Part shown: one piece after another, positions 24,497-32,265 of the stretch | Position numbering within the stretch: the stretch's first letter is position 1 | Layout of the letters: each line of letters starts with the position of its first letter | DNA from: Legionella sp. | GTDB lineage: Bacteria > Pseudomonadota > Gammaproteobacteria > Legionellales > Legionellaceae | Direction of reading: 5' to 3' | Length of the DNA stretch: 32,265 bases | NCBI GenBank assembly: GCA_017306715.1 | Contig: JAFKHV010000039.1 | Location: 1 to 32,265, forward strand | The notes under the pieces: generated by a model | Databases searched by the model: none | Told to the model about the DNA's origin: nothing | What the model saw: only the letters and a program-made list of their open reading frames with translations | Translations under genes and position numbers: made by a program

Positions 24497-25810
24497 CTAA
24501 GGAAAACCGGACCCTGCAGTTGAGGATTTAAGTGAAGATTCTTTAACAGATTTATTCAAAAGCTCAATAATCTCGAGTTTAACCTGGGAAGGGTAATTCT
24601 CAAGTAGCTTATTAATTTTTTTAGTTACATCCTCAGGAGATAATTCAGGAACATTATACTGGTTAGTTTCCATGCTCTGAGCGAAAAGTCCATGTGTGGC
24701 TAAGGATGATTTCGATACATTAGCTGAGTTTGAATCTACAGCAGGAGATACCCACTTAAAAAAGATATCTAACCAGTAAGGCGCAGCATCATCACGTTTT
24801 ATAAACAAGGACTCGGGAATTCCGTATATATTTTGGCTACCTATAAAAACCTCTTGTACCTTTTCAAAAGGTGTAAGTATTTCTCCGGGGTAGGCAATGA
24901 AGTCATAACCATTTAGTGCTGTTAACCACATGATCACCGGGGCCTCATCACGAAGGTAAAACTGTGATCGCATCTGCCAAATATTTTTTGGTAGTTTATC
25001 TTTATTACTGTGGCGCTCCGCAAACTTCGCCGCTGCTACTTGAATACTCTGCTTAATCGAAGGGGTTGTCTGCATTATGTTTTCTATTGCCAGTTTATTT
25101 TCTATAAAAGAAGACTGAGATTGCCACTGCTCCCAACGCACTATAGAAAAATTGCAAGCTAATTCGCTTTCATTTTTATTTAAACTCGGAATTTCTCTAT
25201 TGCTGGCAAGGCTATTTAAGTATTGAATTTTATCATCCATACTCAAAGCCGAGAAATCTGGTGACAGTTGGCTCATATCTAGCTTTAATGCAGACAATAT
25301 ATAAGGGAGATTCTTCTCAAAAAAACGCTCACCTAAAGCCTTTGCCTCTAAACGAAGTTTTTGTTCTATAAGATTATTTATATCGCACAATGCTTCAAGC
25401 TGCTCTTCATAATTCATTTCGAGAAAATTATTTTTGTATTCCATCCCCAGGTGTAGGAGTGCAACTAAAGAATCGAAATATTTAGGAATAAAGCTGCTTA
25501 GTAACTCAGTTGCTTGTTCAGGTTGCCCTTTAATTTCTACTAATAGTGTCTCAAGATAACAATGCGCTTCAGGGCGTAGATTATGCCAATAGATTTCGTC
25601 CGCGATAAGAACGGTAAATGTTTGGTGTTGTGAAATCCCTGTCGCAATTTGAGCTTGAAGATAATCATCACTGCAACATTCATTGCCCTCAATGCTGACT
25701 AACAAAAGAGCTTTAAATGCTTTTAAGTTTTTAAGCTTCTGTCTAATTTCACTATTAAAAGAGGCAATAACTACATTACTCCCATTTTTTTTCCCTCTCA
25801 CTTTTGGCAT
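24497..25810 (-). CDS. Divergent tRNA-dependent cyclodipeptide synthase-like protein (XYP type)
   Basis: A 437-aa protein. The N-terminal ALLLVSIEGNE segment aligns with the catalytic-serine strand of cyclodipeptide synthases (Ser39; Ser37 in AlbC), followed by FTVLIADEI as in the next strand of the fold. The C-terminal catalytic pattern is present: Tyr285-x-x-x-Glu289-Ala-Pro (Tyr178/Glu182 in AlbC) and Tyr307-Pro308 18 residues later (Tyr202 plus the Pro that defines the XYP subgroup). Such enzymes use two aminoacyl-tRNAs to make a cyclic dipeptide. The protein is nearly twice the usual 220-250 aa, with an inserted helical stretch (about 90-220) and a 120-residue tail. I chose ATG 25810 (GAGGAT site) over TTG 25834. 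No tailoring enzyme lies beside it. The match is by eye; an unrelated effector is the alternative. Confidence 0.6.
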   Translation of the reverse strand: MPKVRGKKNGSNVVIASFNSEIRQKLKNLKAFKALLLVSIEGNECCSDDYLQAQIATGISQHQTFTVLIADEIYWHNLRPEAHCYLETLLVEIKGQPEQATELLSSFIPKYFDSLVALLHLGMEYKNNFLEMNYEEQLEALCDINNLIEQKLRLEAKALGERFFEKNLPYILSALKLDMSQLSPDFSALSMDDKIQYLNSLASNREIPSLNKNESELACNFSIVRWEQWQSQSSFIENKLAIENIMQTTPSIKQSIQVAAAKFAERHSNKDKLPKNIWQMRSQFYLRDEAPVIMWLTALNGYDFIAYPGEILTPFEKVQEVFIGSQNIYGIPESLFIKRDDAAPYWLDIFFKWVSPAVDSNSANVSKSSLATHGLFAQSMETNQYNVPELSPEDVTKKINKLLENYPSQVKLEIIELLNKSVKESSLKSSTAGSGFP

Positions 25811-25957
25811 TTTATCCTCATACTTAAAGTTCAAATGGATTCATATTATACATCATGTTTCTATTTTAGCGTATATCTTTGGCAATGTCTTCTTTTCATA
25901 GGGAGAATCATTTTTTTAATATAAAATAAAAAACATCATTACCTATTTAAACGAATA

Positions 25958-27961
25958 ATGAAAAATGAATTGGATCCAGAACTAATTTTGCGTAAAAAAA
26001 TTATTGAGCTGGAACAGCTATTAGAAGAAAAAATTAACTATTATGAAAACATTTTATCGCTTCTCCCAGGGCATGTTTATTGGGTTAACAGAGATAATAT
26101 ATATCTAGGCTGCAATAATGAGCAAGCCAAAGATGCAGGCCTATCCTCGCGTCAAGAAATAGTCAATAAAAGAAATTCCGAGTTACCTTGGAGAGACCAG
26201 GCGGCAGAGTTGGACCGAATTAATAATCAAATCATGGAAACAGGCGTTGCCCAGTCGATAATCGAATATGCAGAGATGATCGATGGCGTTAAAACCTACC
26301 TGTCTCAAAAAGTACCTTTAAAAAATCGTTCTGGCACAATTATTGGATTGTTGGGGATTTCTCTGGACATCACCGAGTTGAAAAAAACTCAAAAGGAACT
26401 TGCCAAAGCAAAAGAAAAAGCTGAGGCCGCAAACCGTGCGAAATCAACCTTTATCGCCAATATGAGTCATGATATACGCACGCCCTTATCCGGAATTATT
26501 GGTATGACCGCCCTTTTAGAGGAAGAGATTACCGACCCTATTGCCAAAGAAAATGTGCGTCTAGTGCACGAAAGTGGTAAGCAACTTTTATCACTTCTAA
26601 ACAGCATTCTGGAAATTGCGGCAAGTAATGCTGCTCAGGAAAAAAAATTACGCAATTCCTCCTTTAACCTCTTAACGATGCTGGAAAAACTTGTCGCACT
26701 AGAAAAGCCCGCTTTGCTCTATAAAAAAAGTCATTTACGCCTAAATTTAGCTGCGGATCTCCCGCAATGGATTGAAGCAGACCAACAAAAACTCTACCGC
26801 ATTCTGCTCAACCTCTTAAGCAACGCCATAAAATTCACTGATAATGGAATAGTGACCGTAAGTGCACGCCCCATTGCCCAAAAGAGAGGGAAAACTATCC
26901 TTGAATTTAAAATTGAGGATACAGGAATAGGTATATCCGCTGAGAATCAAGCACGAATTTTTGATGCTTTTTATCGCGCAACACCAGCATACCAAGGAAC
27001 TTATGAAGGTTACGGTGTCGGTCTCCACATTGTGAGGCAATATTTAAAAAGTTTTAAAGGAACCATTAATGTTCAGAGTGTCGAAAACCAGGGGACTTCA
27101 ATTACGATTACCCTCCCGGTCAAAGCAATTGATCCTCCGAATGCAACTGCCTTGATTGAAGACTGTCCCGAAGTATCTCATATCAACACCTTACCAAAAC
27201 AGCGTAACGTGCTGCTGGTTGAGGATAATCCCATGGCTATGAAAATTTCTACCTTAATGCTGGAGCGTTTAAATCTCACCGTGACCCCGGCAATTAATAG
27301 TACCGAAGCATTGGATTGCATTAAACAAAAAAGATTTGATTGGATTATTACTGACATTGGTTTACCTGACTTCTCAGGATTTGAGCTAGCGCGACGCATT
27401 CAAGCTTATGAGATTGAACAACAATTGCCACACACACCCATTTTAGGTCTAACCGCCCATGCTAAACGTGATGCTCTAGAGGAAAGCACCTCCTCAGGAA
27501 TGTTGGACTTACTCGAAAAACCCTTAAGTTTAAATGATTTAAATCGCCATATTTGCTCTACCCTGCCGGAGCCTGCGCCTGAGGTAAATAAAAATCGGTC
27601 TACCAAAAACAATCTGAAACCTTTATTTGACGAGCAATTGGCAATGAAACATTTAGGTTCGCTAATAATGCTCCAGGAAAGCATTCATTTTTTAGTTGAG
27701 GCCGAATTACATACTAATTTTTTTAAAATTCAGGAAAGTTACGAACAGCAGCATTGGGAAGAATTACATCGTTTGATTCATTTATTTAAGAATTCTTGCA
27801 TTTACTGTGGCGTACCGCGTTTATTGGAAATCACCACGCGATTTGAAAAAATAAGCCTAAGTCAGGATGAAAAAATCATCAAAGAAGTATTTGAAGAATT
27901 CCTCACGACGTGTAAGGAAACCGAGCAATATTTAACTGCCTGGCTAGCAACTAAAAAATAA
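25958..27961 (+). CDS. Soluble hybrid histidine kinase: PAS-HisKA-HATPase-REC-Hpt
   Basis: A 667-aa cytoplasmic sensor kinase with no membrane helix. Order: short coiled coil (8-30), PAS with C-terminal PAC segment (about 30-142), HisKA with phospho-His171 (MSHDIRTPLSG), HATPase with N box LLNLLSNAIKF (282-292), DTGIGIS near 321 and GYGVGLHIV near 351, receiver domain (about 416-535, Asp466), and C-terminal Hpt (about 560-655) with His608 in HLFKNSCIYCG. This is a complete four-step phosphorelay lacking only its final response regulator, which is not encoded here. The gene is divergent from the cyclodipeptide synthase-like gene. The PAS ligand is unknown. The ribosome site is weak. Confidence 0.92.
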   Translation: MKNELDPELILRKKIIELEQLLEEKINYYENILSLLPGHVYWVNRDNIYLGCNNEQAKDAGLSSRQEIVNKRNSELPWRDQAAELDRINNQIMETGVAQSIIEYAEMIDGVKTYLSQKVPLKNRSGTIIGLLGISLDITELKKTQKELAKAKEKAEAANRAKSTFIANMSHDIRTPLSGIIGMTALLEEEITDPIAKENVRLVHESGKQLLSLLNSILEIAASNAAQEKKLRNSSFNLLTMLEKLVALEKPALLYKKSHLRLNLAADLPQWIEADQQKLYRILLNLLSNAIKFTDNGIVTVSARPIAQKRGKTILEFKIEDTGIGISAENQARIFDAFYRATPAYQGTYEGYGVGLHIVRQYLKSFKGTINVQSVENQGTSITITLPVKAIDPPNATALIEDCPEVSHINTLPKQRNVLLVEDNPMAMKISTLMLERLNLTVTPAINSTEALDCIKQKRFDWIITDIGLPDFSGFELARRIQAYEIEQQLPHTPILGLTAHAKRDALEESTSSGMLDLLEKPLSLNDLNRHICSTLPEPAPEVNKNRSTKNNLKPLFDEQLAMKHLGSLIMLQESIHFLVEAELHTNFFKIQESYEQQHWEELHRLIHLFKNSCIYCGVPRLLEITTRFEKISLSQDEKIIKEVFEEFLTTCKETEQYLTAWLATKK

Positions 27962-27981
27962 CGCGCTATCTTTAATCTCGA

Positions 27982-28113
27982 TTAATGAGTCCTAAATCCC
28001 GCCCATAACATTAATAATCGTAATCCAAAAGCAAATAAAGCAAGTGCGCCAACACTTGCTAACCAGATGATTACGAGCCAGCCTACACGCCGAAACCAAT
28101 TCTTCTGTCGCAT
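27982..28113 (-). CDS. Small DUF2474 subunit of the cyanide-insensitive oxidase
   Basis: A 43-aa single-helix membrane protein: MRQKNWFRRVGWL followed by a hydrophobic helix (about 13-31) and LRLLMLWAGF. The RRVGWL...IWLASV...RLLM pattern matches the DUF2474 family, found directly after cioB/cydB genes of the CIO type. Its ATG overlaps the cioB stop as TAATG, so it is translationally coupled. By analogy with CydX it probably stabilises the oxidase. It ends only 20 bp from the convergent end of the hybrid kinase gene. Confidence 0.85.
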   Translation of the reverse strand: MRQKNWFRRVGWLVIIWLASVGALALFAFGLRLLMLWAGFRTH

Positions 28114-29132
28114 TAATGATATCCCTCGTTCGAATTAATTTTGCCACGAAATACATAATATGCCCAAGCCGTGTACATAAGTATAAACGGTATAATGAAC
28201 AATGCCCCGACCAGCGCAAAACCCATACTTGCATTGGGAGCTGCGACCTCTCGGATGGATACCGCAGGCGGTATGATATTAGGCCATAAGCTAATCGCTA
28301 ACCCAAGGTATCCAGAAAACAGGATTACCAAGCTTAATATAAAGGGGCCGCTGTGAGCGTTGGGTGTTAACTTTTTCCATAAGAAAAATGCAGCGACAAA
28401 CGCGATTAAAGGAAATGGTAAAAGATATAAAGTATTTGGCCAATTAAACCATCGTTCAGCGATGTAGTGATGGGTGAACGGTGTCCAGACACTTACGATT
28501 ACGATAGCGAGTACTAGCAGCAATAAAATGGGTTTAGTTAGGCTCAACATTTGTCGTTGCAAATTACCCTCTGTTTTTATAACTAGCCAGGTACTGCCTA
28601 ATAAGGCATACGCAATAATCAGACTTAAGCCCGTAAATATGCTAAAAGGAGTTAACCAATCAAGGCTATTGCCGCTGAAAAAAATACCTGTTGGTCCTGT
28701 ACTTAGTTTAAAGCCATTAATAAACGCACCTAAACTTACTCCTTGAAAAAAGGTTGCAACATAAGAACCTCCAGTGAATGCTTTATCCCAAAAAGGCTTA
28801 TGTTTTTCTGTGGCTTTAAAACGGAACTCAAATGCAACACCGCGCCAAATGAGACCAGAGAGCATCAAGATCAGTGGTAGATAAAGTGCGGATAGGATGA
28901 TGGAATATGCCTTAGGAAAAGCAGCTAAAAATCCGACCCCACCCAACACTAACCAGGTTTCATTACCATCCCAAACCGGAGCAACACTATTGACCATTAA
29001 ATCCCGTTCATGTCGATCTTTAACAAAGGGAAATAAAATGCCAATACCCAAGTCAAAGCCATCCATGATGACATACATGATTAAGCCGAATCCAATTATA
29101 AAAAACCATATTAGTGGTAAATCAATTCCCAT
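28113..29132 (-). CDS. cioB: Cytochrome bd-type quinol oxidase subunit II (CIO type)
   Basis: A 339-aa membrane protein with about eight or nine helices, the CydB/CioB subunit of bd oxidase. Marks include MDGFDLGIGILFPF near residue 24, NGNETWLVLGG-type WDGNETWLV near 54, and GVSLGAFINGF near 128. It pairs with subunit I to reduce oxygen to water with quinol. The gene starts 5 bp after cioA ends, with a GGAG ribosome site, and its stop overlaps the DUF2474 gene. The neighbouring DUF2474 gene and the type of CydA indicate the cyanide-insensitive subclass. Confidence 0.93.
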   Translation of the reverse strand: MGIDLPLIWFFIIGFGLIMYVIMDGFDLGIGILFPFVKDRHERDLMVNSVAPVWDGNETWLVLGGVGFLAAFPKAYSIILSALYLPLILMLSGLIWRGVAFEFRFKATEKHKPFWDKAFTGGSYVATFFQGVSLGAFINGFKLSTGPTGIFFSGNSLDWLTPFSIFTGLSLIIAYALLGSTWLVIKTEGNLQRQMLSLTKPILLLLVLAIVIVSVWTPFTHHYIAERWFNWPNTLYLLPFPLIAFVAAFFLWKKLTPNAHSGPFILSLVILFSGYLGLAISLWPNIIPPAVSIREVAAPNASMGFALVGALFIIPFILMYTAWAYYVFRGKINSNEGYH

Positions 29133-29137
29133 GGCGG

Positions 29138-30565
29138 TTACTCCTTGTTAATACCTGAATCAAGCACAGGATCCACATTATCGGGTGCAGCTGAAAGTGG
29201 TCTTGCGGGTCGATGAGACTGATCATCATCTACCTCATTATGTTTTACAGGTTTCGGCCCGGCACCAACCAGTCGCAACATATAACTAAGGCCGGTGCCA
29301 AAAACCAGCAAATAAATGATGACGAAAACAACTAAGGAAAAAGTAAGCGTCATAACCGAATGATTTGAGACCGCATTCTCTGTTCGCATTATGCCATAAA
29401 CCACCCAAGGCTGACGCCCTATTTCCGTTGTATACCATCCCGCTAAAATCGCAATAACCCCTGCTGGTCCCATAAGGTAGGCGAAGCGTAAAAACCAGCG
29501 GGTAGTGAACAGTTTATTCTTATATCGTAGTAGTAGACTAATCATGCCCAGAGCCAACATTAACAATCCTAGACCGACCATAATTCTAAAAGTCCAGAAT
29601 ACGATTGGAACATTAGGTCTATCCTGAGGGGGAAAATCTTTCAGCGCTGGGATTTGTCTGTTCCAGGTATGCGTTAAAATCAATGAGCCAAGATGGGGTA
29701 CTTCAACTTGAAAATAATTTTTCTCAGCCGCCATACTGGGTAGAGCAAATAAAACCAAGGGGGTTGCTTCTCCCGTTTTATTTTCCCAATGACCTTCAAT
29801 CGCGGCAATCTTCGCTGGCTGATACTCTAATGTATTAAGACCGTGCTGATCGCCTAAAAAGATTTGTAATGGCGTGGCTATGGCGATCATCCATAATGCC
29901 ATAGAGAACATAATTCTCACCGCTTCCGTATTATTTTTCTTTAATAAATGCCATGCTCCAGAGGCAGCAATGAATAATGCTGTCGCTAAAAAAGCCCCAA
30001 CAACCATATGTGCCAAACGATAAGGAAAAGACGGATTAAAAATTACTTCTAACCAAGATACAGGAATTACCTGATTATTAACAACGGTAATACCCGCAGG
30101 AGTTTGCATCCAGCTATTCGAGGATAAAATCCAGGTTGCTGAAATTAACGTACCTAAAGCCACCATTAATGTCGAAAACCAATGCAGGCCAGGGCCAACT
30201 CGATTCCAGCCAAATAACATAACACCTAGAAAGCCCGCTTCGAGGAAAAAAGCAGTCAAAACCTCATACATTAATAACGGACCAGTAATTGAGCCCGCGA
30301 ACGAGGAAAAGCTAGACCAATTGGTACCGAATTGATAAGCCATGACTAATCCTGAAACCACACCCATGGCAAAATTAACTGCAAAAATTTTAATCCAAAA
30401 ATGATAAAGCTCTTTATAAACTGCCTGTTTTTTCCATAGCCACAAGCCTTCTAGCAGAGCAAGATAGCTTGCTAAACCGATAGTGATTGCCGGAAAAATA
30501 ATATGAAACGAAATGGTAAATCCGAATTGGATACGAGCTAGCTCAAGAGCTGTTAAGCTAAACAT
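29138..30565 (-). CDS. cioA: Cytochrome bd-type quinol oxidase subunit I (CIO type)
   Basis: A 475-aa heme-bearing subunit. Visible are the N-terminal LARIQFGFTISFHIIFP with heme-ligand His21, a second conserved His in YRLAHM near 185, the quinol-binding GDQHGLNTLEYQPAKIAAIEGHW segment near 255, and GWYTTEIGRQPWVVYG near 380. The Q loop is short, which together with length and the DUF2474 partner points to the cyanide-insensitive oxidase and not E. coli-type CydA. The ribosome site AGGAGG is strong. It is a low-oxygen or stress-time terminal oxidase feeding from ubiquinol, and first gene of the three-gene operon. Confidence 0.93.
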   Translation of the reverse strand: MFSLTALELARIQFGFTISFHIIFPAITIGLASYLALLEGLWLWKKQAVYKELYHFWIKIFAVNFAMGVVSGLVMAYQFGTNWSSFSSFAGSITGPLLMYEVLTAFFLEAGFLGVMLFGWNRVGPGLHWFSTLMVALGTLISATWILSSNSWMQTPAGITVVNNQVIPVSWLEVIFNPSFPYRLAHMVVGAFLATALFIAASGAWHLLKKNNTEAVRIMFSMALWMIAIATPLQIFLGDQHGLNTLEYQPAKIAAIEGHWENKTGEATPLVLFALPSMAAEKNYFQVEVPHLGSLILTHTWNRQIPALKDFPPQDRPNVPIVFWTFRIMVGLGLLMLALGMISLLLRYKNKLFTTRWFLRFAYLMGPAGVIAILAGWYTTEIGRQPWVVYGIMRTENAVSNHSVMTLTFSLVVFVIIYLLVFGTGLSYMLRLVGAGPKPVKHNEVDDDQSHRPARPLSAAPDNVDPVLDSGINKE

Positions 30566-30876
30566 AACAACGGCCTCCTAGATAAGATGTAGTAACCTGC
30601 ATCGTTAAATTTAGAGCAGGCAATACATCTGAGGTTCAGGAAATGGATCATATAAATTATAATTGAAAACAATAAAAAAATAACTCGAATTGCTGCTTTT
30701 TTTTAAAAAATTATTCGCTATAAATGCTATGTCTACTCTATGAAAACAGGTAAAATAGGAAGGCGTATCGGCTGCAAATCATTTGAGAAGAATGGGCTTG
30801 GAAACTGGTTGCGCTACATAATAATGATCCGCCTGGCAATTTATGACTATCCAAACCAATATCTTGGAGTGATATT
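30566..30876. other. Divergent intergenic region upstream of cioA
   Basis: About 310 bp, very AT-rich in the middle (30650-30730). A TATAAT hexamer on the minus strand (30656-30661) could be the cioA -10, but no good -35 is present at normal spacing. A TATAAA on the plus strand near 30719 could serve the small gene downstream. I see no clear FNR or ArcA site. Confidence 0.4.
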
Positions 30877-31020
30877 ATGCGTTTATGGAAAAAATTTCTT
30901 AAATTTTATCATTCCTCTGCAGAGAATCGTATTCAAATACATGTGTTTCTCGGATTTGTCATTATCCCTGTCATTGGTATGATTTGTCTTTATCTGTGGG
31001 TTACTCATTATTGGATTTGA
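30877..31020 (+). CDS. 47-aa small membrane protein
   Basis: A short reading frame with a good ribosome site (TTGGAG, eight bases before the ATG). The N-terminal 20 residues are basic and aromatic (MRLWKKFLKFYHSS), then one strong hydrophobic helix (about 23-42) containing a central Pro, and an aromatic end. The shape, basic N-terminus inside and one helix, is typical of small inner-membrane proteins. It loosely resembles the NapE/TorE group, but too weakly to name it. It lies alone between cioA and the deacetylase gene. Confidence 0.5.
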   Translation: MRLWKKFLKFYHSSAENRIQIHVFLGFVIIPVIGMICLYLWVTHYWI

Positions 31021-31102
31021 TTTGATTCGCTTTTTACTTCAATTTTCCTGATCTTCGACTATATTTAATTTTCATACAATAAGAATAAACCGAAGGAAGA
31101 TC

Positions 31103-32050
31103 ATGTTACTGCTAAGGATGGTCCTTGTGACTTTACTAGGCTGTATGCTCATTTCTAATAGCTTTGCTGGAGAAACTCGGGAAATTGCGATAACGATTGA
31201 TGATCTGCCCTTTGTCGGTTCTGGCACCAGTACCCCCGCCCACTTAAAGCGCACTCAAGAGCGATTCATGGCGATTGTAAATGCTCTTGTAGACCACCAG
31301 GTGCCTGCAACCGGTTTTGTCATTGGTGAGGCCGTAGCAAAAAACGAATGGGATTTACTACAGACTTTTCGCAATCAGGGTTTTGCTTTAGGTAATCATA
31401 CCTATACACACCAAAGTCTCGGTGCAATTAGTGCTGAAAAGTATATTAACGATATTGAGCGCGCAGATGTTCGTTTAGCCCCAGTCCTAACAGAGCCTAA
31501 ATATTTTCGCTACCCCTATTTGGCAGAAGGTAAAGGCGCAAAAAGACAAAAGGTTCTTAATTACCTTGCAGCGCATCAGTATATAGTTGCCCCAGTTACA
31601 ATTGATAGTAAGGACTACAAGTTTAACGCACGTTTTTCCCATCTTCCCTACAAGCAACGTGTCCAGTTATTGCCTCAATTAAAAAAGCGTTATTTGAATT
31701 ATATTTGGGGGCAAACTCAAGCTGCTGAACGACGAAGCACAAACACAAAACAAATTTTACTGCTTCATGCAAATTTATTAAACAGTTTATGTTTGCACGA
31801 TATTCTACAAATGTATGAAGAAAAAGGTTATAAATTCATAAGCTTAGGTGAGGCTTTGAAAGTCTCATCACCTGGCCCCACAGTCTTTCATAAAAAAAGA
31901 AGAGTAAAGAAAATAGCCAAAAAAAATTCTGATGTTGTTTTTACTTACAATATCGAGAATATTCTTGGTAGTGAATGGCAAATATTAAGTCAAATACACA
32001 ATTTTCCAGATTTAATGGCCAATGAGAAACGTTGGAATAATGCTTCTTAA
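31103..32050 (+). CDS. Secreted polysaccharide deacetylase (NodB family)
   Basis: A 315-aa protein with a signal peptide (hydrophobic 4-20, likely cleavage after SFA at 22). NodB-type motifs are present: motif 1 ITIDDLP with the catalytic and metal-binding Asp33/Asp34, motif 2 GNHTYTH with His99 and His103 as metal ligands, and motif 3 FRYPYL near 136. The enzyme should be a metal-dependent de-N-acetylase acting on a cell-wall or surface glycan in the periplasm or outside. After the catalytic domain there is a basic segment KKRRVKKIAKK (near 270) and a tail of about 45 residues not typical of the family. The ribosome site is AAGGAAG. Confidence 0.88.
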   Translation: MLLLRMVLVTLLGCMLISNSFAGETREIAITIDDLPFVGSGTSTPAHLKRTQERFMAIVNALVDHQVPATGFVIGEAVAKNEWDLLQTFRNQGFALGNHTYTHQSLGAISAEKYINDIERADVRLAPVLTEPKYFRYPYLAEGKGAKRQKVLNYLAAHQYIVAPVTIDSKDYKFNARFSHLPYKQRVQLLPQLKKRYLNYIWGQTQAAERRSTNTKQILLLHANLLNSLCLHDILQMYEEKGYKFISLGEALKVSSPGPTVFHKKRRVKKIAKKNSDVVFTYNIENILGSEWQILSQIHNFPDLMANEKRWNNAS

Positions 32051-32220
32051 TCATTTGATTGAGGTAATATAGAGCCTAGACCACTACGTCATCCGGACTT
32101 CTGCAATCAGTGCCTCTCACGTCATCCAGAGCTGATTTATCCCCACGAAAATGTATAAAAGAGTTGCAGTTTGAAGGTCTTAATGATCAAATAGTCATTT
32201 TTTACTGATCTAGATAGAAC

Positions 32221-32265
32221 ATGTTTACTGAAAAACTATTATTTAATGCCTTAGTTGAAGGATGT
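32221..32265 (+). CDS. Possible start of a gene cut by the window edge
   Basis: An ATG at 32221 opens a frame of 15 codons to the end of the window, reading MFTEKLLFNALVEGC. An in-frame stop lies two codons upstream. The ribosome site is poor (AGATAGA). Too short to name. The preceding 170 bp after the deacetylase gene show only a short imperfect direct repeat. Confidence 0.3.
   Translation, partial: MFTEKLLFNALVEGC

Noticed and set aside
30740..30982. An 80-codon plus-strand open frame upstream of the deacetylase
   Set aside because: Low-complexity end, no ribosome site, and it overlaps in another frame the better supported 47-aa small membrane protein.
32086..32129. Direct repeat ACGTCATCC at 32086 and 32119
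   Set aside because: Only nine matching bases in two copies, too short to call a repeat element; no insertion sequence or attachment site structure around it.

Overview
The window looks like chromosomal DNA of a Legionella-type gammaproteobacterium. This is inferred from moderately AT-rich sequence, effector-like proteins under a PmrA-type promoter element, a PAS/hybrid kinase of the kind common in Legionella, and the overall gene style; no 16S or other marker is present, so the species cannot be named.

Layout. (1) 1-546: a hypothetical gene probably cut by the left edge. (2) 5883-697, minus strand: a four-gene, translationally coupled operon. It encodes an alpha-oxoamine synthase, a fusion of fatty-acyl-AMP ligase + acyl carrier protein + phosphosulfolactate synthase (ComA-like), a 2-phosphosulfolactate phosphatase (ComB-like) and a small DUF6356-like membrane protein. 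Together these suggest synthesis of a sulfonated acyl product (a sulfonolipid-like or acyl-sulfonate metabolite). (3) 5884-6518: a long intergenic region with three consensus DnaA boxes and a 13-bp inverted repeat. (4) 6519-8969, plus: metNIQ methionine ABC importer. (5) 9210-10802, plus: a 530-aa coiled-coil, probable Dot/Icm effector behind a near-consensus PmrA box; then two small genes, a PA3496-family protein and a secreted GCG_CRPN-type protein.

(6) 19822-11518, minus: a complete seven-gene chemosensory operon (CheW, CheR, CheW, MCP, CheA, CheB, REC-class III cyclase). Its order and content resemble the Wsp system, but the output is a nucleotide cyclase instead of a diguanylate cyclase, and there is no CheY. 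The likely logic is MCP-CheW-CheA signalling to phosphorylate the cyclase receiver, with CheR/CheB adaptation, giving a cAMP (or cGMP) output. (7) YjbQ-family protein, an AAT-family amino-acid permease, CsaA tRNA-binding protein overlapping a WbpM/PglF-type sugar dehydratase.

(8) 25810-24497, minus: a 437-aa protein carrying the residue pattern of XYP-type tRNA-dependent cyclodipeptide synthases with a large insertion and C-terminal tail. (9) 25958-27961, plus: soluble PAS hybrid histidine kinase with REC and Hpt. (10) 30565-27982, minus: cyanide-insensitive bd oxidase cioA-cioB plus a 43-aa DUF2474 subunit. (11) A 47-aa membrane ORF, a secreted NodB-type deacetylase, and the possible start of another gene at the right edge.

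The three most interesting systems are the sulfonate/acyl operon, the Wsp-like cyclase chemosensory operon, and the divergent cyclodipeptide synthase-like protein.
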